Position numbers and translations under genes: made by a program
Assembly (NCBI GenBank): GCA_900538705.1
Contig: UPZG01000003.1
Location: 124,001 to 188,000 of the forward strand
Direction: 5' to 3'
Source: an uncultured Porphyromonadaceae bacterium
Lineage (GTDB): Bacteria > Bacteroidota > Bacteroidia > Bacteroidales > Barnesiellaceae_A
DNA: 64,000 nucleotides
Notes under the pieces: model-generated
What the model was told of the DNA's origin: nothing
The model's database searches: none
The model's input: the letters and a program-made list of their open reading frames with translations, nothing else
Shown: piece after piece, positions 1 through 8,327 of the stretch
How positions within the stretch are numbered: the stretch's first letter is position 1
How the letters are laid out: each line of letters opens with the position of its first letter

Positions 1-927
1 GAGGATGAACTTATCGCCTTTTTTGAAACGGCTTTCAAAGTCGCTCAGGCACAAAGGAATAGAGGCGGCACTTGTGTTGCCATATTTTTGTATGTTGATG
101 AGGACCTTTTCCGAAGGTATTTTGAAACGTTCGGCTATAGCCTCTATAATACGCAAATTGGCTTGGTGAGGTACAAAGTAGTCTATATCATCGACCGTGA
201 GGTTGTTGCGCAACATCACGGTATTGGATGACCGTATCATATCGGTAACGGCATGCTTAAAGACGAAACGACCGTCTTGATAAACGTAATGGTCGTTGTT
301 GTCTACAGTTTCATGTGAGGCCGGGAGTACCGAGCCACCCGCATTCATGATGAGGTGGTGCAATCCCAAACCGTCGGTATGCAGGGTGCTGTCTATGATA
401 CCAGTGCCGTCGTCCGACGGTTCTATCAATGCACAGCCAGCAGCGTCGCCAAAGAGCGGACACGTCGAGCGGTCTTTGTAATTGGTCATTGACGACATTT
501 TTTCAGCGGCAACAACAATTACTTTCTTGTATATACCGGCTTGTACGTATGCGGCAGCAGCTTGTAGCGAGACAATAAAACCTGCGCAAGCAGCTTCCAA
601 GTCATATCCATATGTGGTTTTTATGCCCAGCTTTTCGGCTATGATAGAGGCTGTTGACGGGAATCTGTAGTCGGGGTTTGAAGTGGCACAGATAATAAGG
701 TCTATTTCTTCGGGACGGATGCCTGTTTTTTCAATCAGGCGTGCTACAGCACGGTAGCCGAGGTCTGAAGAGCCTGTGCCTTTTTCTTTGAGGATGCGGC
801 GTTCTTTTATACCTACGCGGGTCGTAATCCATTCGTCGTTGGTGTCTACCATTTGCGACAACTCGTCGTTGGTCAACACATAATCGGGTACGTACGAGGC
901 TATACCTGTAATTTTTGCTCTTAGCAT
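1..927 (-). CDS. fabH: beta-ketoacyl-ACP synthase III (partial, 3' end outside window)
   Basis: FabH condenses acetyl-CoA with malonyl-ACP to start type II fatty acid synthesis in the cytosol. The reverse-strand reading frame from the ATG at 927 runs open to the window edge. It begins MLRAKITGIASYVPDYVLTN and contains the thiolase-fold stretch EAACAGFIVSLQ with the active-site Cys in ACAGF, later the His-containing segment DYFVPHQANLRI and the GNTSAASIP segment with the conserved Asn, so the Cys-His-Asn triad is visible. Only the last few residues are missing. It lies downstream of DUF177 and rpmF on the same strand, the usual grouping of ribosomal protein L32 with lipid genes, but a hairpin terminator and a separate -7 element lie between rpmF and fabH, so it probably also has its own transcript. 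Identification is secure. Confidence 0.95.
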   Translation of the reverse strand, partial: MLRAKITGIASYVPDYVLTNDELSQMVDTNDEWITTRVGIKERRILKEKGTGSSDLGYRAVARLIEKTGIRPEEIDLIICATSNPDYRFPSTASIIAEKLGIKTTYGYDLEAACAGFIVSLQAAAAYVQAGIYKKVIVVAAEKMSSMTNYKDRSTCPLFGDAAGCALIEPSDDGTGIIDSTLHTDGLGLHHLIMNAGGSVLPASHETVDNNDHYVYQDGRFVFKHAVTDMIRSSNTVMLRNNLTVDDIDYFVPHQANLRIIEAIAERFKIPSEKVLINIQKYGNTSAASIPLCLSDFESRFKKGDKFIL

Positions 928-968
928 ATTCTTGTTTTTGTCACGTATGTAATGAGAGAATTATATTG

Positions 969-976
969 CAAATATA
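969..976 (-). promoter_or_regulatory. -7 promoter element for fabH
   Basis: Reverse strand reads TATATTTG, a perfect match to the Bacteroidetes -7 consensus TAnnTTTG, about 40 bases before the fabH ATG. A clear -33 TTG was not established. Confidence 0.6.
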
Positions 977-1002
977 CAATTTCTCTGCGAAGATATCTTG
1001 AA

Positions 1003-1032
1003 AAAATGCCCTAAATTGCTTTAGGGCATTTT
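1003..1032 (-). terminator. terminator after rpmF
   Basis: Perfect 13-bp inverted repeat AAAATGCCCTAAA / TTTAGGGCATTTT with a 4-base loop. It ends the DUF177-rpmF transcript about 20 bases after rpmF. A/T runs on both sides make it usable in either direction. Confidence 0.8.
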
Positions 1033-1052
1033 GCTTGAGCTGCGTGATAGAT

Positions 1053-1238
1053 TTATACAGCAGCTTCTTTTTCGATAGCCAATTTCCCTCTGTAGTAGCC
1101 ACACTCGCTGCAAACTGTGTGATATACGTGCCATGCACCGCAGTTAGGGCATATTGCCAATGTAGGGGCTACAGCCTTATCGTGAGTTCTTCTCTTGGCT
1201 GTTCTTGTCTTTGACTGTTTTCTTTTAGGATGTGCCAT
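1053..1238 (-). CDS. rpmF: 50S ribosomal protein L32
   Basis: A 61-residue basic protein of the large ribosomal subunit. It starts MAHPKRKQSKTRTAKRR, the typical L32 head, and has the four-cysteine zinc-ribbon pattern CPNCGAWH (CxxC) followed by CSECGYY (CxxC), so this is the zinc-binding form. Length is normal for L32. It sits 21 bases after the DUF177 gene and is followed by a hairpin terminator; the DUF177-rpmF pair is conserved widely in bacteria. No oddities. Confidence 0.97.
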   Translation of the reverse strand: MAHPKRKQSKTRTAKRRTHDKAVAPTLAICPNCGAWHVYHTVCSECGYYRGKLAIEKEAAV

Positions 1239-1259
1239 TTTCTTTTATATTTTAATTTA

Positions 1260-1817
1260 TCATCTTTTCAATTTTTTGAGGGCATCCCACCTGGGGTCGG
1301 TCGGTTTGTCGGTATCGTCGTCTTCATAAGGCGGCATTTCGTCGTCCTCTTCCAACTCGGGTATATGGGCGCTCATCTTGTGCAGTTGTGCACTCATCTC
1401 TTTGTTGCATTTGCCGTAGGGGTGCACATGCTTCAAAGGAATTGTAAGGGCGATAAATTCATAGAGAAGCCAAGCAATGTTAAGCTCTCCGGGTTCTGGG
1501 ATAATCAGTGTATCATCATCTTCTTCCCGATATTCGTCACCCAATTTTACATGCAACTTTTCTTCGACGTTTACCTCATGCTCCATATCATCAAGGCAAC
1601 GGTCGCAAGGGATGTATATGATGCCGTTCAAATTGAATTGCAGCTCGTATGAGGCTGCTGCATGCTTAGCCTGTACGAGAGCTTTTATTTTCCCGCGCTG
1701 AACCTCAGGACCTTCTACATCGGCAAAAAAGTCATTGCCGAGCTCATATTCAAAAGATTGCGTATCCCCCATAGGGATATTTTTAAGCAACAGTTTGTAT
1801 GTAGTAAACTTTCCCAA
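1260..1817 (-). CDS. DUF177 (YceD-family) protein
   Basis: DUF177/YceD proteins are encoded next to rpmF in most bacteria and are implicated in 23S rRNA accumulation and ribosome assembly. The 185-residue product begins GKFTTYKLLLKNIP after a TTG start at 1817, carries the family's CDRC motif (IPCDRCLDDM) in the middle, and ends in an acidic tail (EEDDEMPPYEDDDTDKP) and a short basic end. The upstream TTG at 1847 is rejected as a start because it lies inside a -7 promoter element (1845-1852), so a transcript made from that promoter would not contain it. The TTG choice also restores the LGKF/MGKF start expected for Bacteroidales members. It is first gene of the DUF177-rpmF operon. Confidence 0.88.
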   Translation of the reverse strand: MGKFTTYKLLLKNIPMGDTQSFEYELGNDFFADVEGPEVQRGKIKALVQAKHAAASYELQFNLNGIIYIPCDRCLDDMEHEVNVEEKLHVKLGDEYREEDDDTLIIPEPGELNIAWLLYEFIALTIPLKHVHPYGKCNKEMSAQLHKMSAHIPELEEDDEMPPYEDDDTDKPTDPRWDALKKLKR

Positions 1818-1844
1818 GGCTAATACATCGTTAAAAAAGCTCCG

Positions 1845-1852
1845 CAAAGGTA
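1845..1852 (-). promoter_or_regulatory. -7 promoter element for DUF177-rpmF
   Basis: Reverse strand TACCTTTG matches TAnnTTTG; it lies about 30 bases before the TTG start at 1817 and excludes longer starts. Confidence 0.65.
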
Positions 1853-2032
1853 AGAAAAATAATCTTTACTTGTCAACCCTTTGCATGAATATTTATTATT
1901 TACTCTTATATTGCTGTTCATAGCAGCTTGTTGTAGTGAAGGTTCGATACCTTAACATTGGGGAGGGGCAAAAGGTTTGTAGGTTATGCATATTTTCTTA
2001 CGATGTGTCGCGTGCCGTGTATGTAAAAAGAG

Positions 2033-2067
2033 AGAAGCTGCCTGTAATTTATTTACAAGCAGCTTCT
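2033..2067 (-). terminator. terminator after class II aldolase
   Basis: Inverted repeat AGAAGCTGC...GCAGCTTCT with the arms extended by TGTAA/TTACA, followed on the reverse strand by a T run (AAAAAG at 2025-2030 on plus). It lies 19 bases after the aldolase stop. Confidence 0.75.
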
Positions 2068-2085
2068 TCTTATAGAAAAGGTGCG

Positions 2086-3078
2086 TTATGCTTTGTTGGC
2101 GCTACCGAGCACGTCGATGAGTTTGTGTTTGTAAAGCTCTCTAAGTGCATCACGAGCCGGACCCAGATATTTACGCGGGTCAAACTCGGCGGGTTTTGTA
2201 GCAAATACTTCACGGATGGCGGCTGTCATGGCCAAACGACCGTCTGAGTCGATGTTGATTTTGCAAACGGCCGATGTGGCAGCGCGGCGAAGTTGTTCTT
2301 CGGGAATACCTATGGCATCTTTAAGAGCACCGCCATACTTGTTGATGATGGCAACTTTGTCTTGGGGAACGCTTGATGCACCGTGTAGTACGATAGGGAA
2401 GCCCGGAATACGTTTTTCAATCTCTTCGAGGATATCGAATCTCAATGGAGGCGGAACAAGAACACCGTCGGCGTTACGAGTACATTGCTCGGGACGGAAC
2501 TTGTTGGCACCGTGTGAAGTACCTATAGAGATAGCCAAAGAGTCAACACCGGTTTTCGACAAGAAATCTTCTACTTCCTCGGGACGAGTGTAGGTATGGT
2601 GTTCTGCCGAAACTTCGTCTTCAACACCTGCCAAGACACCCAGTTCACCTTCTACAGTTACATCGTATTGATGAGCATATTCTACGACGCGGCGAGTGAG
2701 CTCGACATTTTCATCGTAGGGGTGGTGTGAGCCGTCTATCATTACCGATGAGAAGCCCATGTCTACGCATGATTTACACAACTCGAACGTATCGCCGTGG
2801 TCGAGGTGCAAGCAAATAGGTACTGCATAACCCAATTCTTTGGCATATTCTACTGCACCTTGTGCCATGTAACGCAGGATGGTTTGGTTGGCATATTTAC
2901 GTGCACCGCTCGAAACTTGCAGAATAACGGGCGACTTGCACTCTACGGCAGCTTGTATAATAGCTTGCATTTGCTCCATGTTGTTGAAGTTGAATGCAGC
3001 GATGGCATACTTGCCTTCCATGGCTTTACGGAACATCTCCCGGGTGTTCACCAAGCCTAAATCCTTGTAACTTACCAT
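2086..3078 (-). CDS. fba: class II fructose-1,6-bisphosphate aldolase
   Basis: Zinc-dependent cleavage of fructose-1,6-bisphosphate to glyceraldehyde-3-phosphate and dihydroxyacetone phosphate, in glycolysis and gluconeogenesis. The 330-residue protein starts MVSYKDLGLVNTREMF, a normal length for the Bacteroidales enzyme. The zinc-site motif HLDHGDTFELC is present, followed by SVMIDGSHHPYDENV, the GELGVLAGVEDE segment, and the phosphate-binding region FPIVLHGASSVPQD. A longer open frame exists upstream, but it would add 31 residues not seen in the family and it covers the -7 promoter element at 3116-3123, so the ATG at 3078 is chosen. It stands alone between a promoter and a terminator. Confidence 0.96.
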   Translation of the reverse strand: MVSYKDLGLVNTREMFRKAMEGKYAIAAFNFNNMEQMQAIIQAAVECKSPVILQVSSGARKYANQTILRYMAQGAVEYAKELGYAVPICLHLDHGDTFELCKSCVDMGFSSVMIDGSHHPYDENVELTRRVVEYAHQYDVTVEGELGVLAGVEDEVSAEHHTYTRPEEVEDFLSKTGVDSLAISIGTSHGANKFRPEQCTRNADGVLVPPPLRFDILEEIEKRIPGFPIVLHGASSVPQDKVAIINKYGGALKDAIGIPEEQLRRAATSAVCKINIDSDGRLAMTAAIREVFATKPAEFDPRKYLGPARDALRELYKHKLIDVLGSANKA

Positions 3079-3115
3079 TTTTTTATAGGGATTAGTTAGT
3101 AAAAAATTCGATGTG

Positions 3116-3123
3116 CAAAGATA
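3116..3123 (-). promoter_or_regulatory. -7 promoter element for aldolase
   Basis: Reverse strand TATCTTTG, 38 bases before the aldolase ATG; perfect TAnnTTTG match. Confidence 0.6.
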
Positions 3124-3260
3124 ACGAAAAACCGTTGCTTGGCGTTTTTGTTTTTTCGTTTTTTTATCCAATATAATCTATTGTAATAATATATAAGATT
3201 TAATGCCTCGCTTTGCTATACGTGGTGTGCAAAACGAGGAATATGCTTTGATGTGTAGCC

Positions 3261-3908
3261 TTATTGTATAGTGATGAGTTTCCACTTTTTGCTGTTCCAT
3301 TGCAAGGTGCGGAACAGTTGCAGGTAGGAAGATATGTTGCGGTATGTGTCGGCATCGAGGGTCTGTTCAAAAGTTGCATGTGCCACGATGTCGTTGGTCG
3401 CTTCGTTCATGGTGTACTCGATGGTAGGGATGAGTATTGTAGCCAATATCTCGTCGCGTTGTATATTGTCGGTTGTAGGGATTATGAAATCGCCTGTATG
3501 TAGGGTTGGCAGATATCGGCGCGAGTCGAGCCTTTGCCAATTATGGTCGTATATCTCTATGCTACTGCTGGCAGCCGGAGCGTAGATGGTACGTATGATG
3601 ACGTATAATGAGCCCTTGGCCGTTTCTATGCGTTTTATTTGCAGTATGTTGCTTTCAGACAAGCGTACGGCCATGTAGCTATCGCCCATGACAGTTATTT
3701 GGGCTTCACTTCCCAATAGTGTTGTTGCACGTGCCGGTTGTCCGGCACGGTACAGGTCGGTCATGTCCATGCGTCGGTTGGCTTCTATAGTGGGTACGAT
3801 GTTTTGGGGTATATTCCCCCATATGTCACCCATGTCTGTGGCAGCCCATGCCGTGGTATGGGCTATTACGGTAAGAGTTATTGTGAGGATGTGCTGGAGT
3901 ATCTTCAT
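3261..3908 (-). CDS. DUF3256 family exported protein
   Basis: Function unknown; DUF3256 is a Bacteroidales-specific family of small exported proteins. From the ATG at 3908 the 215-residue product starts MKILQHILTITLTVIAHTTA, a signal peptide with a cleavage site near AWA. The mature part begins with the family-like GDIWGNIPQNIVPTIEANRR and continues with beta-rich sequence ending in LQLFRTLQWNSKKWKLITIQ. A longer start at 3959 would place 17 extra residues before the signal peptide and is less likely. The gene follows the EamA transporter gene by about 85 bases on the same strand and may be co-transcribed with it. Confidence 0.75.
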   Translation of the reverse strand: MKILQHILTITLTVIAHTTAWAATDMGDIWGNIPQNIVPTIEANRRMDMTDLYRAGQPARATTLLGSEAQITVMGDSYMAVRLSESNILQIKRIETAKGSLYVIIRTIYAPAASSSIEIYDHNWQRLDSRRYLPTLHTGDFIIPTTDNIQRDEILATILIPTIEYTMNEATNDIVAHATFEQTLDADTYRNISSYLQLFRTLQWNSKKWKLITIQ

Positions 3909-3993
3909 TACAGAGTAATTTGTGTAGGGCAACAGCGCCTTAATGACAAAAGTAGTCATTTTTATGACAGGGCGATGTTACAAGATTATAAAA

Positions 3994-4899
3994 TCAGGCA
4001 CGTGTACCTATATATAGGAATAACATACCGAGTAATACGAGTATGAGGTCGGCCGATTTATCCTTTATATTTTTCTCTTTAAATATGAGTGCTCCTGCTA
4101 TAAAGCTTACCACAACACTGCTACGACGTATCATAGATACGATGGAAATCATAGAGTCGGGGTAACTGAGAGCATAAAAGTAGACAAAGTCGGCGCAAAC
4201 GAGAAACAGCGAGATAAAGAAGATGCTATTTCTCCACTTAAAGGGTGTGGAGGTCTTGCGTCGTGGATACCACATGATGAGACTTATGATGGCCATCAGC
4301 CCAAACTGATAGTAGGAGTACCATACAAGTACGGTCATGCGGTCGAATCCGTGCGACATGAGGTACTTGTCATATAGAGCACTCATTGCGCCGGTAACCG
4401 TGGCCAGCACGATGAAAAGTATCCATAAGTTGTGCTTGAAGTTGATGCCCTCTTTTTTGCCCGATAGTGACAGCATGATGAAGGAGACCACTGCAAGTAT
4501 AACACCTATCCATTGGTAGAGGTTGAGGCGCTCGCCAAAGATGACAAGGGCACCTATCAGTGTCAGTATCGGTTGCGAGGCTTTGATAGGCCCTGATATG
4601 GTGATAGGCAGGTGTTTAGTGGCAAAGTAGGCAAAGAGCCACGAAGCGAGTACGATACACGACTTGCCAAAAATATAGAGATGTGTGCGGGCATCGACGT
4701 GAGGAACGTAAAAGATGCTGTCGCGCATAAGTTCGGGTGCCGCGTATGAAAGAATGATGAATGGTAAAAAGAGCAGCGAGCAGAATAGAGTGTTTAGTAA
4801 TAATACCGGTATGACGGCGTTGTCGTTTAAGGCTGCTTTCTTGAAAACCTCATATCCGCCCAACAAAAGGGCTGATAGGAATGCTAACGATAACCACAT
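3994..4899 (-). CDS. EamA/DMT-family membrane transporter
   Basis: A ten-helix drug/metabolite-transporter-superfamily permease in the inner membrane; the substrate cannot be told. The 301-residue protein starts MWLSLAFLSALLLGGYEVFKK and shows two EamA halves: the first ends around the segment SGPIKASQPILTLIGALVIF followed by GERLNLYQWIGVILAVV, and the second ends with RRSSVVVSFIAGALIFKEKN. These are the typical EamA pattern of a helix pair followed by a Glu-containing loop. The ATG at 4899 is preferred because the upstream codon at 4932 lies inside the -7 element (4930-4937). Confidence 0.85.
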   Translation of the reverse strand: MWLSLAFLSALLLGGYEVFKKAALNDNAVIPVLLLNTLFCSLLFLPFIILSYAAPELMRDSIFYVPHVDARTHLYIFGKSCIVLASWLFAYFATKHLPITISGPIKASQPILTLIGALVIFGERLNLYQWIGVILAVVSFIMLSLSGKKEGINFKHNLWILFIVLATVTGAMSALYDKYLMSHGFDRMTVLVWYSYYQFGLMAIISLIMWYPRRKTSTPFKWRNSIFFISLFLVCADFVYFYALSYPDSMISIVSMIRRSSVVVSFIAGALIFKEKNIKDKSADLILVLLGMLFLYIGTRA

Positions 4900-4929
4900 G
4901 ATGAAATCTGTCTCTTTATTTTTCGGGTG

Positions 4930-4937
4930 CAAAGATA
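4930..4937 (-). promoter_or_regulatory. -7 promoter element for EamA gene
   Basis: Reverse strand TATCTTTG, about 30 bases before the chosen ATG; decides the start of the downstream gene. Confidence 0.6.
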
Positions 4938-5038
4938 ATCTTAAAAATGCTTGCGCGGCAGTATATAAAGAGAAAAAGACGACCTATAAGTTTGTTGCCG
5001 CCTTTTCAACTATTCTATTCTATCTGTTTCGACTGTAT

Positions 5039-5785
5039 TTACAAGAAAAGGTGAGCGGGATATGTTATGTTGTGTAGAAAAAGAGCATTACCAGGCATGG
5101 ATGTACCGGCGCAGCAGCGGTCGCGAGCCTCTATAATGTGGCAAAACTCCTCAACCGATATTTTGTGGCGGCCTACCTCTACCAGCGTGCCTACTATAGC
5201 GCGTACCATATTACGTAAGAAACGGTCGGCCGTGATGGTGAAGGTGTAGCCTTCGCCTTCATGTTCCCAGCGAGCTTCAGTAATGGTGCAGTTATTGGTC
5301 TTTACGTCGGTGTGTAGTTTGCTGAAAGAGGTGAAATCGCAATATCCGCTCAGACGCGCGGCTGCGATATTCATGCGCTCGTAGTCGAGTGTACCTCTGT
5401 ATTGCCAGGCGTATCGTCCGGTGAAAGGTGATTTGTGGTCGGTTGCGTAGTATTTATAGGTGCGCGAAAGAGCATCAAAGCGAGCGTGAGCTTCGGGAAT
5501 AACAGGTACACAGCGATATATGGCAATATCGCGGGGTAAGATGCTGTTTAGTCGGTTGCACAAGGTCGTGGTATCGGACAGCGAGTTTTCGGTGTCGAAG
5601 TGTGCCACCATAAGGCGGGCGTTTACACCGGCATCGGTGCGCCCTGCACCTGTTATAGGTGTAGGGCAGCGGAGTATCATACTTAAAGCCGTTTCTATAC
5701 ATTTTTGCACGGTAGTGCCATTGGGTTGCACCTGCCAGCCGTGGTAACCGGCTCCGTCATAGGCGAGATATAGAAAGTATCGCAT
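5039..5785 (-). CDS. truA: tRNA pseudouridine(38-40) synthase
   Basis: Converts uridines 38, 39 and 40 of the tRNA anticodon arm to pseudouridine. The 248-residue protein starts MRYFLYLAYDGAGYHGWQVQ, the classic TruA opening, and holds the catalytic Asp in GAGRTDAGVNA. The later DRFLRNMVRAIVGTLVEVG motif is the conserved C-terminal signature. Length is normal. It follows speA by 32 bases on the same strand and may be read through from it. Confidence 0.96.
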   Translation of the reverse strand: MRYFLYLAYDGAGYHGWQVQPNGTTVQKCIETALSMILRCPTPITGAGRTDAGVNARLMVAHFDTENSLSDTTTLCNRLNSILPRDIAIYRCVPVIPEAHARFDALSRTYKYYATDHKSPFTGRYAWQYRGTLDYERMNIAAARLSGYCDFTSFSKLHTDVKTNNCTITEARWEHEGEGYTFTITADRFLRNMVRAIVGTLVEVGRHKISVEEFCHIIEARDRCCAGTSMPGNALFLHNITYPAHLFL

Positions 5786-5817
5786 AAATAGGTATAGATA
5801 GGCTATGATGACGAGTG

Positions 5818-7716
5818 TCAGTCGGTGTCTAAGTAGGTATAGCCGTATAGGCCCGAACGATAGTTTGAGAGGAACTCTCTACCCTCCTCGGGGGTGATAA
5901 TGCCGGCCTTCATAGAGGATGTTACCCAGGTCTCTACGCTGCGCACCAATTTCTTGGGCGAGAATTGTACGTAGTCCAATACTTCGGCTACCGTTTCGCC
6001 ATCGATGATTTGGTCTATCTCATAGTGGTCTTTATAAACACTTATGTGCACGGCATTGGTATCGCCAAACAGATTGTGCAGGTCGCCCAGTATCTCCTGA
6101 TATGCACCTACCAGAAATACACCTATGTAGTAAGGCTCTTTACCTATTGTATGGACGGGCATGGCACCGGGCGTCATGCTGTTGTTGGTGATAAAGTTGG
6201 TTATCTTTCCGTCAGAGTCGCAGGTGATGTCTTGCAATGTGGCAAGGCGATCAGGACGTTCGTCAAGGCGGCTGATGGGCATGATGGGGAATATTTGGTC
6301 TATAGCCCAAGAGTCGGGTAACGACTGGAACAGAGAGAAGTTGCAGAAGTATTTATCGGGCAACAACCGTTGTATGGCACGCAGTTCTTCGGGGGCATGT
6401 TTCATGCCGAGAGCTATCTGGTTTACCTCTCTGGCGATAGACCAGAAGAGTTTCTCTATCTGTGCGCGGGTGGCAAGGTCGAGCATCCCGAGACTGAAAA
6501 GGTCGAGAGCCTCTTCCCTGATTTGCAACGCATCGTGCCAGCTTTCGAGCATGCGGGGCATGTTCATATTATCCCATATGTTGTATAACTCTTTGGCCAG
6601 CTCATGGGCATTCTCGTCGAGTTCCTCATGGTCGTCCCAAATAGGTAGCGAGGTTGTCTCGAGAACTTCAAAGATGAGTACCGAGTGATGCGCCGTAAGC
6701 GAGCGACCACTCTCGGTGATAATATTGGGTTGGGGCAATTTGTTTTTGGTACAAGCATCTACAAGTGTCGAAACAGAGTCGTTGACATATTCTTGTATGG
6801 AGTAGTTCATGCTGCTTTCGCTCGATGAGGAGCGCGAGCCGTCGTAGTCGACACCCAATCCGCCACCAATATCGACAAAATCGACATTGAAGCCCATGTG
6901 TTGTAGTTGTACGTAAAATTGAGCCGCCTCGCGCAACGCATTTTTGATGCGGCGTATTTTTGTGATTTGGCTGCCTATATGGAAGTGAATAAGTCGCAGG
7001 CAATCGGTCAATTTGTGCGTCTGCATAAACTCAAGAGCCTCAAGCAGCTCGCTCGAATTGAGACCGAACTTGCTGCCGTCGCCGCCCGACTCTTCCCACT
7101 TGCCACTGCCCGAGCTGGCAAGTTTGATGCGTATTCCTATATTGGGGCGCATGTTATAGCGCTTGGCTATCTCGGCAATGAGGCGCAGCTCGTTGAGCTT
7201 TTCTACCACGAGGAATATGCGGCGTCCCATTTTTTGTGCCAGCAAGGCCAGCTCTATATAAGTTTCGTCTTTATAACCATTGCAGATGATGAGTGAGTTT
7301 TTGTCGGTATTGATGGCGAGTACGGCATGAAGCTCGGGCTTTGAACCGGCTTCAAGTCCGATGTTGAATTTCTTGCCATGTCCCACAATCTCCTCTACCA
7401 CCGGTTTCATTTGGTTTACCTTGATAGGGTAGATGATAAAATTTTGCGCGGTATAGCCGTACTCCTCGGCGGCTTGAGCGAAGCAACGCGAAATCTTCTC
7501 GATGCGATTGTCGAGAATATCCGGAAAACGTATGAGAATAGGAGCTGTCATGTCACGTAGTTGCAGCTCATCCATCAGTTCGCGTAGGTCTACCGAAGCC
7601 CTGTCTTCGCGCGGTGTTACTTGCACATGCCCTTTCTCATTGATAGAGAAGTACTTCAATCCCCATCCGTTGATGTTATACAACTCGGCGGAATCTTCAA
7701 TGCGCCATTTTCTCAT
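5818..7716 (-). CDS. speA: biosynthetic arginine decarboxylase
   Basis: PLP-dependent decarboxylation of arginine to agmatine, first step of the agmatine route to putrescine and spermidine. The 632-residue length is that of the long (alanine-racemase-fold) SpeA enzymes. The N-terminal PLP Lys lies in FIIYPIKVNQMKPVVEEI; LIICNGYKDETYIELAL and FVDIGGGLGVDYDGSRS (the Gly-rich PLP-phosphate loop) follow, and the C-terminal part has TITESGRSLTAHH-like sequence (seen as IITESGRSLTAHHSVL). The start MRKWRIEDSAELYNINGWG is the family's usual one. A -7 element lies about 75 bases upstream. Confidence 0.96.
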   Translation of the reverse strand: MRKWRIEDSAELYNINGWGLKYFSINEKGHVQVTPREDRASVDLRELMDELQLRDMTAPILIRFPDILDNRIEKISRCFAQAAEEYGYTAQNFIIYPIKVNQMKPVVEEIVGHGKKFNIGLEAGSKPELHAVLAINTDKNSLIICNGYKDETYIELALLAQKMGRRIFLVVEKLNELRLIAEIAKRYNMRPNIGIRIKLASSGSGKWEESGGDGSKFGLNSSELLEALEFMQTHKLTDCLRLIHFHIGSQITKIRRIKNALREAAQFYVQLQHMGFNVDFVDIGGGLGVDYDGSRSSSSESSMNYSIQEYVNDSVSTLVDACTKNKLPQPNIITESGRSLTAHHSVLIFEVLETTSLPIWDDHEELDENAHELAKELYNIWDNMNMPRMLESWHDALQIREEALDLFSLGMLDLATRAQIEKLFWSIAREVNQIALGMKHAPEELRAIQRLLPDKYFCNFSLFQSLPDSWAIDQIFPIMPISRLDERPDRLATLQDITCDSDGKITNFITNNSMTPGAMPVHTIGKEPYYIGVFLVGAYQEILGDLHNLFGDTNAVHISVYKDHYEIDQIIDGETVAEVLDYVQFSPKKLVRSVETWVTSSMKAGIITPEEGREFLSNYRSGLYGYTYLDTD

Positions 7717-7792
7717 CTCATTAATGTGTAATGTGGTTTTGTATAATTATAAAAAATCACGTTGTTGTAAGTTGTTGCTTACAGCTTTTTTG

Positions 7793-7800
7793 CAAAAATA
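7793..7800 (-). promoter_or_regulatory. -7 promoter element for speA
   Basis: Reverse strand TATTTTTG matches TAnnTTTG; it predicts a 5' leader of about 70 bases for speA. Confidence 0.5.
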
Positions 7801-7918
7801 CGCATTATTATCGGATAAATGCCCATTGCGTGCTATATTTATGACAAGTAGTCTACATCATCCCGAGTAGACGGGGATGTGGGCTGCCTTATGTTATACT
7901 TTATATATTAATGAAAAT

Positions 7919-7993
7919 TTAAGATACCAAAGCTATGTCGGAGCAGAGCGAGTGCTGCAAGTTGTTGCTTATTGTGTAATGGCTTTGTCGCGT
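7919..7993 (-). pseudogene. 3'-terminal remnant of an outer-membrane barrel gene
   Basis: Reading the reverse strand, about 25 codons ending in TAA encode HYTISNNLQHSLCSDIALVS, closely matching the last residues of the barrel gene at 9930-10547 (HYEISNNLRHSLSAGIALVF). Nucleotide identity is obvious (for example TACCAAAGCTATG and AAGTTGTTGCTTATT shared) and stops abruptly near 7993. No upstream part of the gene remains. It is therefore the tail of a fourth paralogue, now separated from the array of three by the LRR gene. Confidence 0.75.
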
Positions 7994-8272
7994 TTTGTAA
8001 GAATATAAAATTTAATACTATTATACAGATTGATCTTTGCCGCTGAGATTGTAATAGTAATAATTCAGTTCTTGCTATTTACATCCATCATAAGTTTGGC
8101 AATTGTTTGTTTATTATTTATAATCAGAAGTTTAATAATAACCCTTATATCCATCTGTATTTATACTATCTTATAAGTTATGAAATAAATTGTTCCATCT
8201 TTTTATTACAATAGTAAATTGATTAGTAAAATTCTTGATTCATTTGTGTTGAGATATTAGAAATTAAGTAGC

Positions 8273-8286
8273 ATATTGTACAATAT
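8273..8286. promoter_or_regulatory. 14-bp palindrome upstream of LRR gene
   Basis: ATATTGTACAATAT is a perfect self-complementary sequence about 40 bases before the LRR ATG. It has the form of a dimeric repressor site; no regulator gene is adjacent, so function is inferred. Confidence 0.35.
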
Positions 8287-8327
8287 AAATTTATAATAAC
8301 CCTTAGTAATAACCAATTTAAAACATT

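Larger units (their letters stand above)
7717..8327. other. AT-rich intergenic region, speA to LRR gene
   Basis: About 610 bases with no intact gene. It holds the speA promoter (7793-7800), a short CATCCC/GGGATG hairpin near 7857-7878, a decayed 3' fragment of an outer-membrane barrel gene (7919-7993), two copies of TAATAACCCTTA (8136-8147 and 8294-8305), and a perfect 14-bp palindrome at 8273-8286 just before the LRR gene. The rest is very AT-rich and shows no coding signal. Confidence 0.6.

Noticed and set aside
1230..1652. 140-codon plus-strand frame
   Set aside because: Overlaps DUF177 on the other strand and lacks any coding evidence.
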